From NCBI GenBank assembly GCA_002633025.1, contig NMRB01000568.1, positions 226,338 through 290,337 of the forward strand: a stretch of 64,000 nucleotides of DNA, given 5' to 3'. Of this stretch, positions 46,601-54,725 are shown one piece after another (position 1 is the first letter of the stretch; each line of letters begins with the position of its first letter). The stretch is from Notospermus geniculatus (taxonomy: Eukaryota > Nemertea > Pilidiophora > Heteronemertea > Lineidae). The notes under the pieces were generated by a model, which was not told the DNA's origin, made no database searches, and saw nothing but the letters and a program-made list of their open reading frames with translations. Both the position numbers and the translations under genes were made by a program.

Positions 46601-49600
46601 TCAGAAAAGAAAGACTGGACACAAACAAACAAAATGTAAATAAACAATGATTTTCATGGCCCGAGAAAATACCCGTGACACATTATCTTTAAGATGGAGA
46701 TGAATGACATCATACAGATTCCAATACACCATTCTCAAATGAGGAACCGGACGAACTAACGTCACGACGTGGCGCTGCGATCGATGAGACCGAAGTTTCT
46801 TTTTTCAACGTGATTTCAAGTCATTTCCATTAACTTCTGGCGTGAAATAAACCCTATTTTTTCGGTCGCATGACATTAAAATTTACACCATCTTGTCGCG
46901 GATGAAAATTTCCGCAATTTTTGCTTTTTTTTCTTAAAATAAAGAGGTAGGATGGCGATAACGGCAATGTCTTTATCTTATTTTTTCCTGTAGAAAAATG
47001 TACAGCAGATTTTTTCATGACGCAACGTCAGCACATAAAACGACGTCAATGACGTCGGTTCGGTCTCATCGATCGCTGCGCTGACCTGTCGGGATAAACG
47101 GCACGCCGGTTCCTCATTGACGTGAATGACAAAGATCTGCGCACATCCGCCAAAATCTCAACCATAACCTCGGTCTGAAACTGAATGACGTGACGCAGAC
47201 AACCCCACAACAGTGACTTCGAAGACGTTGCATCAGAGTTGACCATAGCTGATTCATGGATTGCGTCACGTCACCCGATTTCAGATCGAGGTTCTGGTTG
47301 TGATTTCGGCAGAAGTGTGCAGATTTGCGAATTCATGAATTGTCTATAGGCCTAACGAAGAACCAAATCAATCTTATTAGTCAATTTAAGAAGCCAAACC
47401 TAGAGCCTAGGAGAGATCAGTTAGCTGGCAGCCATATTGAGATTGTTACGGTGGAAATTTCAAAATTAACGTTCTACTAACTAGTCTTGTATGAAGCTGG
47501 CAGGAAAATTCGATCGAGAATGCGTGGAAAACATCAGTGGAGTCAATAGCAGACGACAGGACTACACGACGGGGGACACCAAGCAAATAGGGAGCACTTG
47601 TGCCATCCTGATTAGTAACAAAGCTACAAGATGCAGTCCTAATGTCTATCAACTCATCTGGCCCAGAATTGAGCAGACGGCATCTTCTGTCGACTTTTTC
47701 TGAAAACCTTGGACATGACTTGGGAAGAATTTGAAGAAACATTCTTCAGAAATTTGACAGGAACAAACTTTCTTCAAATATTTTTCAATCAATACCTGCC
47801 ATAGGATGTTTGAAAACTTTGACACGAGATGCCGTCTGCTTGACTCGGGGCAGACGCACCTCAACAGTTAGTTAACAACATCTGTCAGAACTGCTACAAC
47901 ACGAGGCCCACATACAACGCCATCTAGTAGAATGAGGGCAAATCAAGACATCTTAGTTCGCAGAATTCACACTCGACAAAATTGGGGAAAGCCAAAATGA
48001 ATATCACTTAGCAGGGAGATGAAATAATAATGTTTGGAACTTGAAAACATGCAGAAGAAGGTGATATTTGATTGAAGAGGGAACATTTTTTGGAAGGTGT
48101 GAATAAATAAAAGGCAATATGGTGAAATTTTCGAAAATAAATTGAGAATTTACTTGAAAGGGATGATTAGGGATATTAGTTGAGTGGCTGCCTTGCTCAT
48201 TGCGGTGATTTTTAGTTTCCATTTTTGCGTAAGATCAAACTGACAGAAGCACATCTAGACATAGCAAATTACGGTCGAAATAAAATAAGGTATAAAGATG
48301 TTGACAATGAGGAACAAAGTCAGTGTTCTCCATTGGAAGTCTTAGCAGGGGGGCAGAGCCACCATTGGAAGTCTTGGTGGGGTGTTGACCCCTAGTCCCT
48401 TCCCAATGTATCAGAGGGTGGCATGGTTTAAAACACTAATTTCCCTTGACTGAGACTTCGTCAGGCCTCTCACTGGATGCAATCCATGGCAGTTCAAGTC
48501 CCCCAACCACTAAGTGACCCATTTAACACAGCTTGCACCTTCTTGTACCACTCACAATCGTTCTGGAATCGTCCACACATGTAATAGGAGCTGTCAGTGA
48601 GTTGACCAATAGGTGTCACTACGGCCCAATTTAATGCATATAGCGGACCCATTCATTCTTGATCGAGCACCAATCAGGTGGATTTCCCTGTGTATTGGTC
48701 CGCTAGAGCTTTGCTGCCATCTTTTGGCAACAAGCGGCCGACTACTCCTATTGCTTTAGCTCCATTCTTAACAACCACCCCACATGACCTGCCCTCCCCC
48801 CCCCACGAACAACCTTTGGAGAGCACTGACTGAAAGCATGCTGAATCGAAATTCTTTACCGCTGGCTTCGACTTTAAGAGGAAAAAGAATAAACAATTGG
48901 TGGTGAATTCTATACCTACGAATCGAAGATATAGAGCTTGTGCAGCGGCTCATTATGACGTCACGTTTGACCGGCGGTCCACCACGCTGGCGGTCAACGA
49001 CAAAGCGTGCCACGTGCAGATCGCGTCATGGTTGAAGATGCAACACTCCACTTGCGCTGACGACAAACTGCACCACGTGGGTCGCCGACGTCATTTGACG
49101 TCAGTTTGACCGGCAAGATGGCGGATTTTTTCGTGATGACGTCACCTGCACAAGCTCTATACGGTACTTTCTAGACAGAACTAATTGTTCTACAGAAGAT
49201 CTTAGAATTGTGTGAAGTGTGACATGAAAAAGTTTCAAAAATCATTGTGTGTCGTTCGTTGATTGCGGGCTCAAATCATGAATGCCCTCCGCCCCATCGT
49301 TAAGAGGGACTCATTACTTACTTTTAGGTTATGCGCCTGTGTCTGGTCCGTGATATACTTTGCAAGAATACTGAATTGGTGGCCCTTGTTGAAGGAATCC
49401 CTGGAAATGAATCGCAAAATTATGAAGTTTTCATATCACTAAATGTGACCCTCCACAGCAAAACCAGTCGCATGTCGCTCAGAGGATGGGCCACAACGAA
49501 ACAAGATGACACCAGAAGAGAATGGAAGAAACAGATTATGTCAGATTTCATAACAGGCAGTTACAAACATTTGGTATCGACCTGCCAAGATAAGAGGGAC

Positions 49601-50582
49601 AGGCGACTGGTTTTGCTGTGGAGGGTCACAAATTGTATTGTGACTTTTCATACGACCAAACTGTACACCAAGTTTTCACATTACCAAAGTCTTAATACCA
49701 AAGTTTTGATCAAACCAAACTTCAAAATCTCAAAGTTACGAAGTCACAAAACCATCCTGTTCCAATGTCTTAATTTTACCTGACAATATCCAGCGCCCGC
49801 GATATTTTGGACTGCACCGAACCCAGCACATCGGCACCGAGTTTATTCAACAAACGTGCAAGTAGTACATAAAGCCAATCCTGGATGTCGGCACGATAGA
49901 CGTAGATAAATTCGATGAGGACGTCCAGAAAGAGGCTGAACACTTTCCCGTGAGGATCATGGAACATACGCGTGAAGATCTCCGTGATTTTCTTCACCTC
50001 AAGTCGACTGAAATGAAATGAACAAGATGTACAGATAAGTTTTCCAACCTTGACCTTATTTAACACTGAAAATTAGGTCAAACTGATCTAGATATTTGCC
50101 AGCAAGAATGGATGCCTAGAAGGTGTCTATAGAAGATGACTTCCGAACATTTTCCACTATTGACCTTGAAAAGTAGGTCAAAAATTTGAAAATTGGGTCA
50201 CACAAGTTGACCTACTTAAGTAGGTCAACAACCTACTTAAGTAGGTCAACTTGAAAAGTTGGAGAGTAGGTCAACTTGATAAGTTAGTAGGTCAACTTCG
50301 AAAGTATGTCAACTTTGGGAATAATTATTTTATTATCATTAAAGAAAAATGTGCAAGTTTTGTGAATTCAAGTAATTCAAGTAAACAACATGGAGGGCTG
50401 GCAGTAGCAACAATCTCAATCCTGACACCAAGGGTTTGGATATGTCCACTCCATCCAGTACACACACTCAAAACTTACTTCAATACTCTGCTAGAAAGTA
50501 TTGTTTTTTTCAACGTGACGAGACCCTCTTTCCTATCTGCCCATGACCCACTTGACAGGTTGGCAATGATCTCCCCAATATC
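40564..50582 (-). CDS. CLASP: CLASP (CLIP-associating protein), C-terminal twelve exons
   Basis: Microtubule plus-end and lattice-binding protein that promotes rescue and suppresses catastrophe; it acts in the cytoplasm, spindle and cell cortex. Twelve exons on the minus strand splice into one frame: 50582-50479, 50007-49780, 49400-49322, 46420-46277, 45820-45600, 45378-45159, 44774-44714, 44289-44105, 43967-43839, 43382-43245, 41380-41195, 40695-40564. Every junction has GT/AG and matching phase, giving 608 residues plus stop. The order of parts agrees with vertebrate CLASP1/2: a TOG repeat (ADRKEGLVTLKK, EIFTRMFHDPHGKVFSLFLD, LLNKLGADVLGSVQSK), a Ser/Thr-Pro linker, a conserved ETENMNPEEIYNSIR segment, then the C-terminal TOG-like domain (ELSNHNERHAERKNAMM, WDEHFKSVLLILLETLGDD) ending LTGSK-LKLVNLYIKRAW. 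The N-terminal TOG domains are not in the window, so the gene is partial here. Family assignment is secure; CLASP1 versus CLASP2 does not apply to an invertebrate single-copy gene. Confidence 0.93.
40942..41060. mobile_element. Foldback element in the last CLASP intron
   Basis: Arms GGGTTGTATTTTGGAACGGT and CGTTGTAAAATACGGCCC, ~50 bp each, containing AAGGTSSACCTTA. Confidence 0.75.
41195..41380 (-). CDS. CLASP: CLASP exon: C-terminal domain, fourth helix pair
   Basis: The 186-nt phase-0 exon lies between TCTTTTCAG and AAG/GTATGT. It codes VVEQMQQEMLLRLLPELMPD, LINACDHDESSMRKAAVFCL, VAAYMIVGEEMRVYLNDLTG and SK. It corresponds to vertebrate SSVRKASVFCLVAIYSVIGE and LTGSK. A SINE-body repeat begins about 8 bp upstream of its acceptor. 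Confidence 0.94.
41388..41578 (-). repeat. SINE body, headless copy
   Basis: About 190 bp repeated at 41970-42166 (TACTCATGTTCCTCACTTGG, TCTTTTACTTGCCCTTGC, TGCGACGGAC). This copy lacks the tRNA-like head and abuts the acceptor of the CLASP exon at 41195-41380. Confidence 0.75.
41625..41760. repeat. Degenerate TTGTGCACC / TTGTGGATCAAAAA tandem repeat
   Basis: Repeated CTTGTGCACC and GCCTTGTGSATCAAAAA words. The open frames seen through it (41490-41780, 41515-41964) come from the periodicity. Confidence 0.6.
41970..42258 (-). repeat. tRNA-derived SINE with head and body
   Basis: Minus strand: tRNA-like head with box A GCCTAGTGGTTA (42233-42244) and box B CCAGGTTCAAACC (42193-42205), followed by the body shared with 41388-41578. 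Confidence 0.72.
42272..43217. mobile_element. 946-bp hAT-like element beside a CLASP donor site
   Basis: Terminal repeats CAGGGCTCGAAAATA and TATTTTCGAGCCCTG, flanked by AAGTTG on both sides (42266-42271 and 43218-43223). CAGGGCTCGAAA is a common hAT terminus; a 6-bp duplication also occurs at 28533. No transposase frame; interior contains inverted GGCGCTATAAATAGCGCC. Confidence 0.82.
43245..43382 (-). CDS. CLASP: CLASP exon: C-terminal domain, third helix pair
   Basis: The 138-nt phase-0 exon lies between CTTGTTGCAG and AAG/GTGAGT. It codes VVRAAEDCASTIANTIPSEQ, CVRVIQPIIKTSDYPISLAA and LKLECK. It aligns with vertebrate VVRAAEEAAST and QCIKVLCPIIQTADYPINLAA. Transposons sit close on both sides: a 946-bp hAT-like element 28 bp beyond its 3' end and a nested foldback 27 bp beyond its 5' end. 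Confidence 0.94.
43409..43675. mobile_element. Outer foldback element in CLASP intron
   Basis: Arms CCAGGGACTGTATTCACGAA and TTGGGAATAAGGTCCCTGG with ATAAC/GTTAT inside. Interrupted by the element at 43520-43644. Confidence 0.7.
43520..43644. mobile_element. Inner foldback nested in 43409-43675
   Basis: Arms ATTGGCTGATATTCATAAC and TTTTATGAATACCAGCCAAT, then AGCAAATGCTTT / AAAGCATTTGCT. Its centre is shared with 480-566. Confidence 0.75.
43839..43967 (-). CDS. CLASP: CLASP exon: C-terminal domain, second helix pair
   Basis: The 129-nt phase-0 exon codes GNVRALAIRTLREILRSQGE, RFRDYAELTILRVLEAHHDP and VKT. It corresponds to vertebrate LREILRxQPARFKNYAELT. An ambiguous base (43757) lies in the following intron, not in the exon. 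Confidence 0.93.
44105..44289 (-). CDS. CLASP: CLASP exon: start of C-terminal TOG-like domain
   Basis: The 185-nt exon lies between GTTTCTACAG and GAC/GTAAGT. It codes VDILGDILSELSNHNERHAE, RKNAMMSLTKLTRDGHMTA, then NNLWDEHFKSVLLILLETL and GDDD. This matches vertebrate LLKELSNHNERVEERK and VWDEHFKTILLLLLETLGD. In vertebrate CLASPs this domain binds CLIP-170, CENP-E and LL5-beta. Confidence 0.94.
44498..44609. mobile_element. Foldback element in CLASP intron
   Basis: Arms CAAATCTCAATGCGGTAGGT and TGCCGCATTGAGATTTG, through TTTTTAAAGTCGACTGA. ~45-bp arms, 30-bp loop. Confidence 0.82.
44714..44774 (-). CDS. CLASP: CLASP exon: short acidic linker exon
   Basis: The 61-nt exon lies between TTTTCCAG and GACG/GTGAGT and codes DVHYTQLAFEAHADAYSACD. 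Phase constraints on both sides select this frame over the other two: phase 0 enters and one base is left for the next exon. Similarity to the vertebrate equivalent (ALKEAVFDDD) is weak, so it rests mainly on splicing logic. Confidence 0.72.
45159..45378 (-). CDS. CLASP: CLASP exon: ENMN..EEIY linker segment
   Basis: The 220-nt exon lies between TTTTCCAG and CAT/GTAAGT. It codes ANIMDEFETENMNPEEIYNS, IRQTSADIQKLTQERDTTSQ, DSGISQTSLPESRDGVQNHV, then QKSVYNPSYYQDH. The DxETENMNxEEIYxSxR signature and the YNPxxY motif are CLASP-specific. A longer open frame continues past both splice sites but the homology ends at them. Confidence 0.9.
45600..45820 (-). CDS. CLASP: CLASP exon: end of TOG array and Ser/Pro linker
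   Basis: The 221-nt exon lies between TTCCATTCCAG and AG/GTAAGG. It codes AASAVIIALFDLNSPEFSSM, LQHMPKTFQESATKIIHSHL, then the linker KKATSSSDPEVLSPRNFVS and PPGHTPSRFKPVTP. The Ser-Pro and Thr-Pro sites resemble the phospho-regulated linker of vertebrate CLASPs; regulation here is inference. A palindromic tandem repeat begins 26 bp upstream of the acceptor. Confidence 0.92.
45846..46122. repeat. Tandem array of palindromic GAATACCA/TGGTATTC units
   Basis: Six or seven units of about 37-48 bp, each GAATACCAATTCTGAATACC followed by AAATTGGTGGTATTCAA. Each unit is itself partly palindromic. Lies in the CLASP intron, ending 26 bp from the exon at 45600-45820. Confidence 0.88.
46277..46420 (-). 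CDS. CLASP: CLASP exon: TOG-proximal helices (ITW..EPKS)
   Basis: The 144-nt phase-0 exon codes VKTGVLNYMYTLIMLMDQSD, LVNYPEIRVAVSKIITWCAE and PKSVDVRK. It corresponds to the vertebrate ETRLAVSRIITWTTEPKSSDVRK. A 2.9-kb intron separates it from the preceding exon. Confidence 0.92.
46738..47118. mobile_element. ~380-bp foldback element
   Basis: Ends AATGAGGAACCGG and CCGGTTCCTCATT, with inner GCGATCGATGAGACCGAA / TTCGGTCTCATCGATCGC. Contains several TGACGT words. Confidence 0.82.
47119..48583. other. CLASP intron, no exon seen
   Basis: No open frame with CLASP similarity between the exons at 46420 and 49322; known CLASP sequence is continuous across them. Confidence 0.5.
48584..48752. repeat. 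Dispersed ~170-bp repeat, copy 2
   Basis: Inverted partner of 16925-17092, in a CLASP intron. Similarity runs from ATAGGAGCTGTCAGTGAG to GGCAACAAGCGG. Confidence 0.75.
48931..49160. mobile_element. CRE/E-box-rich foldback, copy 1
   Basis: Ends ATAGAGCTTGTGCAGCGG and CCTGCACAAGCTCTAT. Interior has repeated TGACGTCA and CACGTG words and GTTTGACCGGC inverted pairs. Related to 53912-54133. Confidence 0.82.
49322..49400 (-). CDS. CLASP: CLASP exon: end of the third TOG domain
   Basis: The 79-nt exon lies between ATTTCCAG and AAA/GTAAGT and codes (R)DSFNKGHQFSILAKYITDQT plus QAHNLK. It aligns with the vertebrate RESFPNDLQFNILMRF region. The frame joins AG/G from the previous exon. The foldback element at 49444-49630 begins 44 bp upstream of its acceptor. 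Confidence 0.85.
49444..49630. mobile_element. Foldback with TGTGACCC ends, copy 1
   Basis: Ends TGTGACCCTCCACAGCAAAA and TTTTGCTGTGGAGGGTCACA. Interior shared with 57522-57699 (GAATGGAAGAAA, ACAAACATTTGGT, ACCTGCCAAG). Confidence 0.85.
49780..50007 (-). CDS. CLASP: CLASP exon: core of the third TOG domain
   Basis: The 228-nt exon lies between ATTTCAG and AG/GTAAAA. It codes RLEVKKITEIFTRMFHDPHG, KVFSLFLDVLIEFIYVYR, then QDWLYVLLARLLNKLGADVL and GSVQSKISRALDIV. This is the best-conserved stretch of the gene against vertebrate CLASPs (EIFTRMFADPHGKVFSMFLE, LLKKMGADLLGSVQAK). Confidence 0.93.
50185..50312. repeat. Inverted/tandem TAGGTCAA array
   Basis: At least six TAGGTCAAC-like words, two arranged as the perfect palindrome GTTGACCTACTTAAGTAGGTCAAC (arms of 12). 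Located in a CLASP intron. Confidence 0.7.
50479..50582 (-). CDS. CLASP: CLASP exon: start of the third TOG domain
   Basis: The 104-nt exon starts after TTCTTTCAG and ends AA/GTAAGT (two bases of the next codon). It codes DIGEIIANLSSGSWADRKEG, then LVTLKKTILSSRVL. This corresponds to the vertebrate segment beginning DVAEVLN with the WxERKEGL signature of a TOG helix pair. It starts in phase 0. Confidence 0.88.
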
Positions 50583-51316
50583 CTGAAAGAATAAGAGACA
50601 AAAGTCGCAAATTGCGGCAATTTTGTGGGAAAGTGGGCAACACCGATGCCATCTACGGTTCCAAAACCACGTTAATGTTTTCAAGGTGCATGGTGGTGTG
50701 GGACAAGCTTTTCAGCAGTGCTCAGGTGACAATGATTAATAGCCACTCAAATGGCCGGGAAATATGCACAAAATTATGCACCACTGCAGTCCAACGCACA
50801 TTCTGACAAAAAGATTGAAGCTGGGACGAGAACTGTCCTATGTTTGAGGATTGACTGCAGTGTTCTTTGTCAAAAACCATTCGTGAAGATGGTGTCATGC
50901 CGTGTAGACCCCGCCAAAGACTGTTAGGGCAGAACTTTACACAAGGGATGGGGAAGTGCAACAGAAGGACTTCGACTGTCAACACTTCATTTTCTTCGAA
51001 AGTTAGGTTTCAGGATGTGCAAAACAATACGAGGGGTCTGGAAAATTAGATTGCTACGGACGAGAAACCATAGCAACCAGTGTTGTAATGCAACTGGGCA
51101 GTTACCATAGCAACCACATAATTAATGGCTGCCATGGTAACAAGGTAACTCAGAGGTATGAGGTAGGTAGATTAAGAAATTACCGAAAAGTTGACAACAC
51201 ATAAGGCTCAGTATAGCTGAAATGAATATTTTGATCAGTTGGGAAGTGTGGTGAAGTGACAGTGATCCAAATGATCAGATGTGGCGACACTGACTTTGAT
51301 ATCGGGAAGGAAATAA

Positions 51317-51674
51317 AGGCCAATTTACACGATACAATTTTTACATCCAATTGTCGGATCCGACATGATCGTACGTCCAAATCGGTACGTGTAAACTGCA
51401 CATACGACAAAATTTTATGGCCTTTGCGGCGTCGGATGCACAAGACGGATGTTCTATTTTCTTCCGATGTCGGATGAAGGATGCATGAACTCGACCAATC
51501 AGATGGCTGCACTGGAGGTCATGTACTTGGTGCGCTTGATGAAGAATGAGTCTCTCCGTATTGACGGAAGGATAAATCGGACCATGTATACAGAATTTCT
51601 GATCTGAAAGAATCGTACGACAAAATCGTGTCCATCTTGGACGTCCGTCCGAATCGCACCGTGTAAATTGGCCT
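51317..51674. mobile_element. 358-bp foldback with TAA target duplication
   Basis: Ends AGGCCAATTTACACG and CGTGTAAATTGGCCT, flanked by TAA on both sides. Same TAA signature as 32974-33353. Confidence 0.85.
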
Positions 51675-51685
51675 TAAATGGGCCA

Positions 51686-51762
51686 AATGATGAATGATAA
51701 ATAATGACGAATTATGATGAATGATAATGAAATGATTATGATGATGTCAGATTATGATGTGA
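51686..51762. repeat. Low-complexity ATGAT-rich tract
   Basis: Irregular run of ATGATGA/ATGATAA words. Confidence 0.7.
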
Positions 51763-51815
51763 TGGAAGCATGTGGGATGCTGATCAGCACAGCTAGACGA
51801 CAACGAGGTCGTTAC

Positions 51816-51842
51816 CTTGCTAACAGGTCTCTCATCCTTAGG
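51816..51842 (-). CDS. Candidate CLASP linker micro-exon (27 nt)
   Basis: A 27-nt segment bounded by TTTGTAG and AAG/GTAACG that would add PKDERPVSK in phase 0, fitting the phase-0 start of the next known CLASP exon at 50582. Vertebrate CLASPs have alternatively spliced Ser/Arg/Pro-rich micro-exons in the linker before this TOG domain. There is no sequence homology to prove it; the case rests on splice sites, phase and composition. Confidence 0.3.
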
Positions 51843-52807
51843 CTACAAACAATTGAAAGATTAGACGAGGTTTAGTAACAGTGGGCGAACGCGAACGCAA
51901 GTGTGAGTCGGACATTCCAAATCCACGAAGACAGGATACTCGCGTTGTTGACCACCGAGGTGGAAAGCAGGTGAACGGCTCCTGCATCTAAGTGTCTTGG
52001 CATTTTCTCTGAAGCTATCTGATGGATGTGAACATACGCGGATCTTGACTTTTTGAAAATAGTCGTTTAAGATTGAGACGAAGTTTGTACTAAAATCTTC
52101 ACAAGTGAGATTTTTGCTAATCTGCACTAATTTGCACCTATTTTCATCACAGATGCTATAAGTGCCAGTGTGTAACATCGAAAAACTAGTGTTCATACAA
52201 CATAGAACAAATCCGTGTTTTTCTTTGTTTGCTGTACCGGTACATTTACAATTTTGACAACAGAAAGGACAGAGTTGAGAGTAGGCCCCAGAAGACTGAG
52301 ATGACATCAAGATGTGAAGGTAGCATTAGTAAGAAGGTGAATAGAGAAATGAGAGAAGTAGAGAGGAGGTGCCAGCCCTTTTAAAGAGTTAGGCCCAATG
52401 GCAGTATCCGGGTAGCTGCACGGATAATATTTTTCTAGTTTCTTGAGTTTGAGTTTGAATTATTAGTGAAGCAAGGAATGACATTTCTATTAGTATTAAA
52501 CCACTAATATCACAGTAATAAATACATTGTACTTTAAAATGCTAAATACTCAAAGAAAATGTTTCAAATACGACAAAAATTTATAAATTAGAGTCAAGAT
52601 ATTTTGTTTGTTAGTCTCAAACAGACGTGCTACATTAGTAAGGCATAACCTGCATGGTGATTGACATGTACCGTATGTTAATGAGGTGACCTATTTAAAG
52701 CTGAAATTGACACTAAAAGGACAAACAAATTGACAGACGACAAGAACAGAGACTAACGAAATTGAAAGTGAGAAGATGAAAATACTAGAAATAAAACCCT
52801 GGCCTAC

Positions 52808-52846
52808 TTTTGAAACTGGTTTCGGAGGTTTGCTCCAAGCTTGTGA
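52808..52846 (-). CDS. Candidate CLASP linker micro-exon (39 nt)
   Basis: Bounded by GACCTACAG and AAA/GTAGGC; phase 0; codes SQAWSKPPKPVSK. It shares the PVSK ending with the candidate at 51816-51842, which could make the two alternatives of each other. The donor is weaker than consensus. Tentative. Confidence 0.22.
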
Positions 52847-53156
52847 CTGTAGGTCACATTGAGGCAAAAGAAAGAATACGCAAAAAATCATGAAATGAAA
52901 CGTAAAATTTAAACGACATGTCCTAATTATGTTCAATTCACACATTTGTACAATATTAATTAGTTTGTTAAAACGGTGTCATGATGTCATTTGTAACGTA
53001 AACCTTTGGCATTCTGTGTCAAATGCACTTTCCCAGTATACCAGGATTTGGCACTGTCTAAGATTTTCTTCTACAGCAGCAAATTGAGGAGAAACATGAG
53101 TTAGAATACATGTAACAGTGATTGATATGGTGAATCTCATCACCACATCTACTAAA

Positions 53157-53186
53157 GAGACAGACAGACAGACAGGCAGTCAGACA
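53157..53186. repeat. GACA microsatellite
   Basis: About six GACA units with a GGCAGT interruption. Confidence 0.85.
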
Positions 53187-53453
53187 CAATAGCATGGTTA
53201 GTTTATTTCAAAGATTGGAGACAGAGTATAGAATGTTTCACAGAACAAATGAGGGGACTCATTATAGCCATTTTCGAAAATACTGATTTGACGATGAGGC
53301 GCCATCATTTGGCAACACACCTAGTTCCCCGAGTGTTAGCGCCATCTATATTCAGACCGTCTAATGAAGTTAATGTTATTGCAAGCAGGAGGCCACACTT
53401 ATTGACACAACACGATTCGTTTGACGAAAAAACATAGCGACATAAAAAACTAC

Positions 53454-53500
53454 CTTGACTTGGGGAATTTGCCAATGGGGCGTCCGTCCGTTGTTGTAAT
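53454..53500 (-). CDS. Candidate CLASP linker exon (47 nt)
   Basis: Bounded by AACGTAG and CAAG/GTAGTT; one frame reads ITTTDGRPIGKFPKSR, a basic Pro/Ser/Lys composition typical of CLASP linkers. Its length is not a multiple of three, so it would need a partner of matching phase. Tentative. Confidence 0.2.
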
Positions 53501-53645
53501 CTACGTTCTGATTGGATGATAGAAATGAGAGAGATGATTGGTTAGTGAGAGAGCCAATGGTGGGAGAGTATTTTGGCAAGATGGTGAACATGAAGGATGG
53601 TGGGTGATGTGCCTGGAAAAAATGGGATTAACAGGGACGTGAAGT

Positions 53646-53682
53646 GCCCCCACCCCCACCCCACCCCACACTCACCCCCAGT
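53646..53682. repeat. C-rich tract (G-quadruplex-prone on the minus strand)
   Basis: Four or more runs of 4-5 C separated by one A or a short spacer. Lies in the transcribed strand of the presumed CLASP intron. Confidence 0.6.
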
Positions 53683-53911
53683 TTCAAAATGATGAAAAGA
53701 AGCCCTAGGGTTAAACCCCAGAAATGAAATACAGACTAGACTAGAAAAACACATTCACCACAGACCAAACAATAATAATCACTTTTTTCTGTTTCTATCA
53801 CCTAAGACAGTCCGCATACATAGCCGCCCAGAGCAGGGCAAAGTCAGGCATGCAGTTCACAATATTCAGTCCCTCTCTCGTAGTAATTCTCAGAAGAACC
53901 GCCGAGTCGAA

Positions 53912-54133
53912 AGAGAGCGTGCAGGTGACGTCATCGCGTCACATGATCAGTCTATACCCGCCATATTGGACGGAAAATGACGCCGTCGACCCACGTGGTG
54001 CACTTTGTCGTCAACCCAAGTGGAGTGTGTGTGACTTCATCCCATGACGAGGTCTACACATGGTACACTTTGTCGTCGACGTCAGTATGGTCAATAGTGA
54101 CGTCACAATGAGCCACTGCTTGCTCTCTATAGA
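53912..54133. mobile_element. CRE/E-box-rich foldback, copy 2
   Basis: Same family as 48931-49160 in the opposite orientation: GCAGGTGACGTCATCGCG at one end and GTGACGTCACAATGAGCC near the other. Shares its right border with the next element. Confidence 0.72.
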
Positions 54134-54299
54134 GGCTATGCACTGACGTCATCAAATGACGTCATCAATGGGTATGACGCCACGTGTTGGATGGAAAATG
54201 GACGGAGCACGTGGTCAGATGCACTGCGTCAGCATGTCACAACGTTCCATCCAACATGGCGTCACCTCGCTGATGACGTCACGTGCATAGCCTCTATAG
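54127..54299. mobile_element. Foldback with CTATAGAGGCTATGCA ends
   Basis: Arms CTATAGAGGCTATGCACTGA and CGTGCATAGCCTCTATAG, then TGACGTCATC. Contains CACGTGTTGGATGGAA / TTCCATCCAACATG. Immediately adjoins 53912-54133, so the pair may be one compound element. Confidence 0.8.
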
Positions 54300-54359
54300 T
54301 GGCATCTGAACTCAACAGCTTTGGAGACGACAGACACATGTAGCTATTACCCCAATCTG

Positions 54360-54389
54360 NNNNNNNNNNNNNNNNNNNNNNNNNNNNNN
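54360..54389. other. Assembly gap (30 N)
   Basis: Thirty unknown bases followed by a run of G. Other single unknown bases are at 7983, 10809, 24501, 40116, 43757, 55719 and 58843. Confidence 1.
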
Positions 54390-54625
54390 GGGGGGGGGGG
54401 GCGGTGATTCAGGACGTGGCGTGGTTCTAAAACAGTGCAAGGGTTTGTGTCTAATCCAACGAGGGTTGAATATTGTGAATGAATAAAACATAACAGAGTA
54501 TAGTGAAACAAGATACATGTACTGCAACCTACGAGATTCAACGCAGTTAGTAAACCAGTGAGCCAGATCACCAGACAGCCGAGACAGGAATCTCTTCCAA
54601 GCTATAGAGGTGTCCCACGTGACGT

Positions 54626-54723
54626 CATATGCATAAAACTTCTTTAGTGTAAAACTTCCCTTAAACTATTGTTCCAAACAAAAGATAAGGGAAATTTTAC
54701 ACTAAAGATGTTTTACGCATATG
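54626..54723. mobile_element. 98-bp foldback
   Basis: Arms CATATGCATAAAACTTCTTT and AAGATGTTTTACGCATATG, through TAGTGTAAAA. Confidence 0.82.
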
Positions 54724-54725
54724 GC

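Noticed and set aside
47046-47246. Minus-strand frame between two CLASP exons
   Set aside because: Known CLASP sequence is continuous from the exon at 49322 to the exon at 46420, and this frame overlaps one arm of the foldback at 46738-47118.
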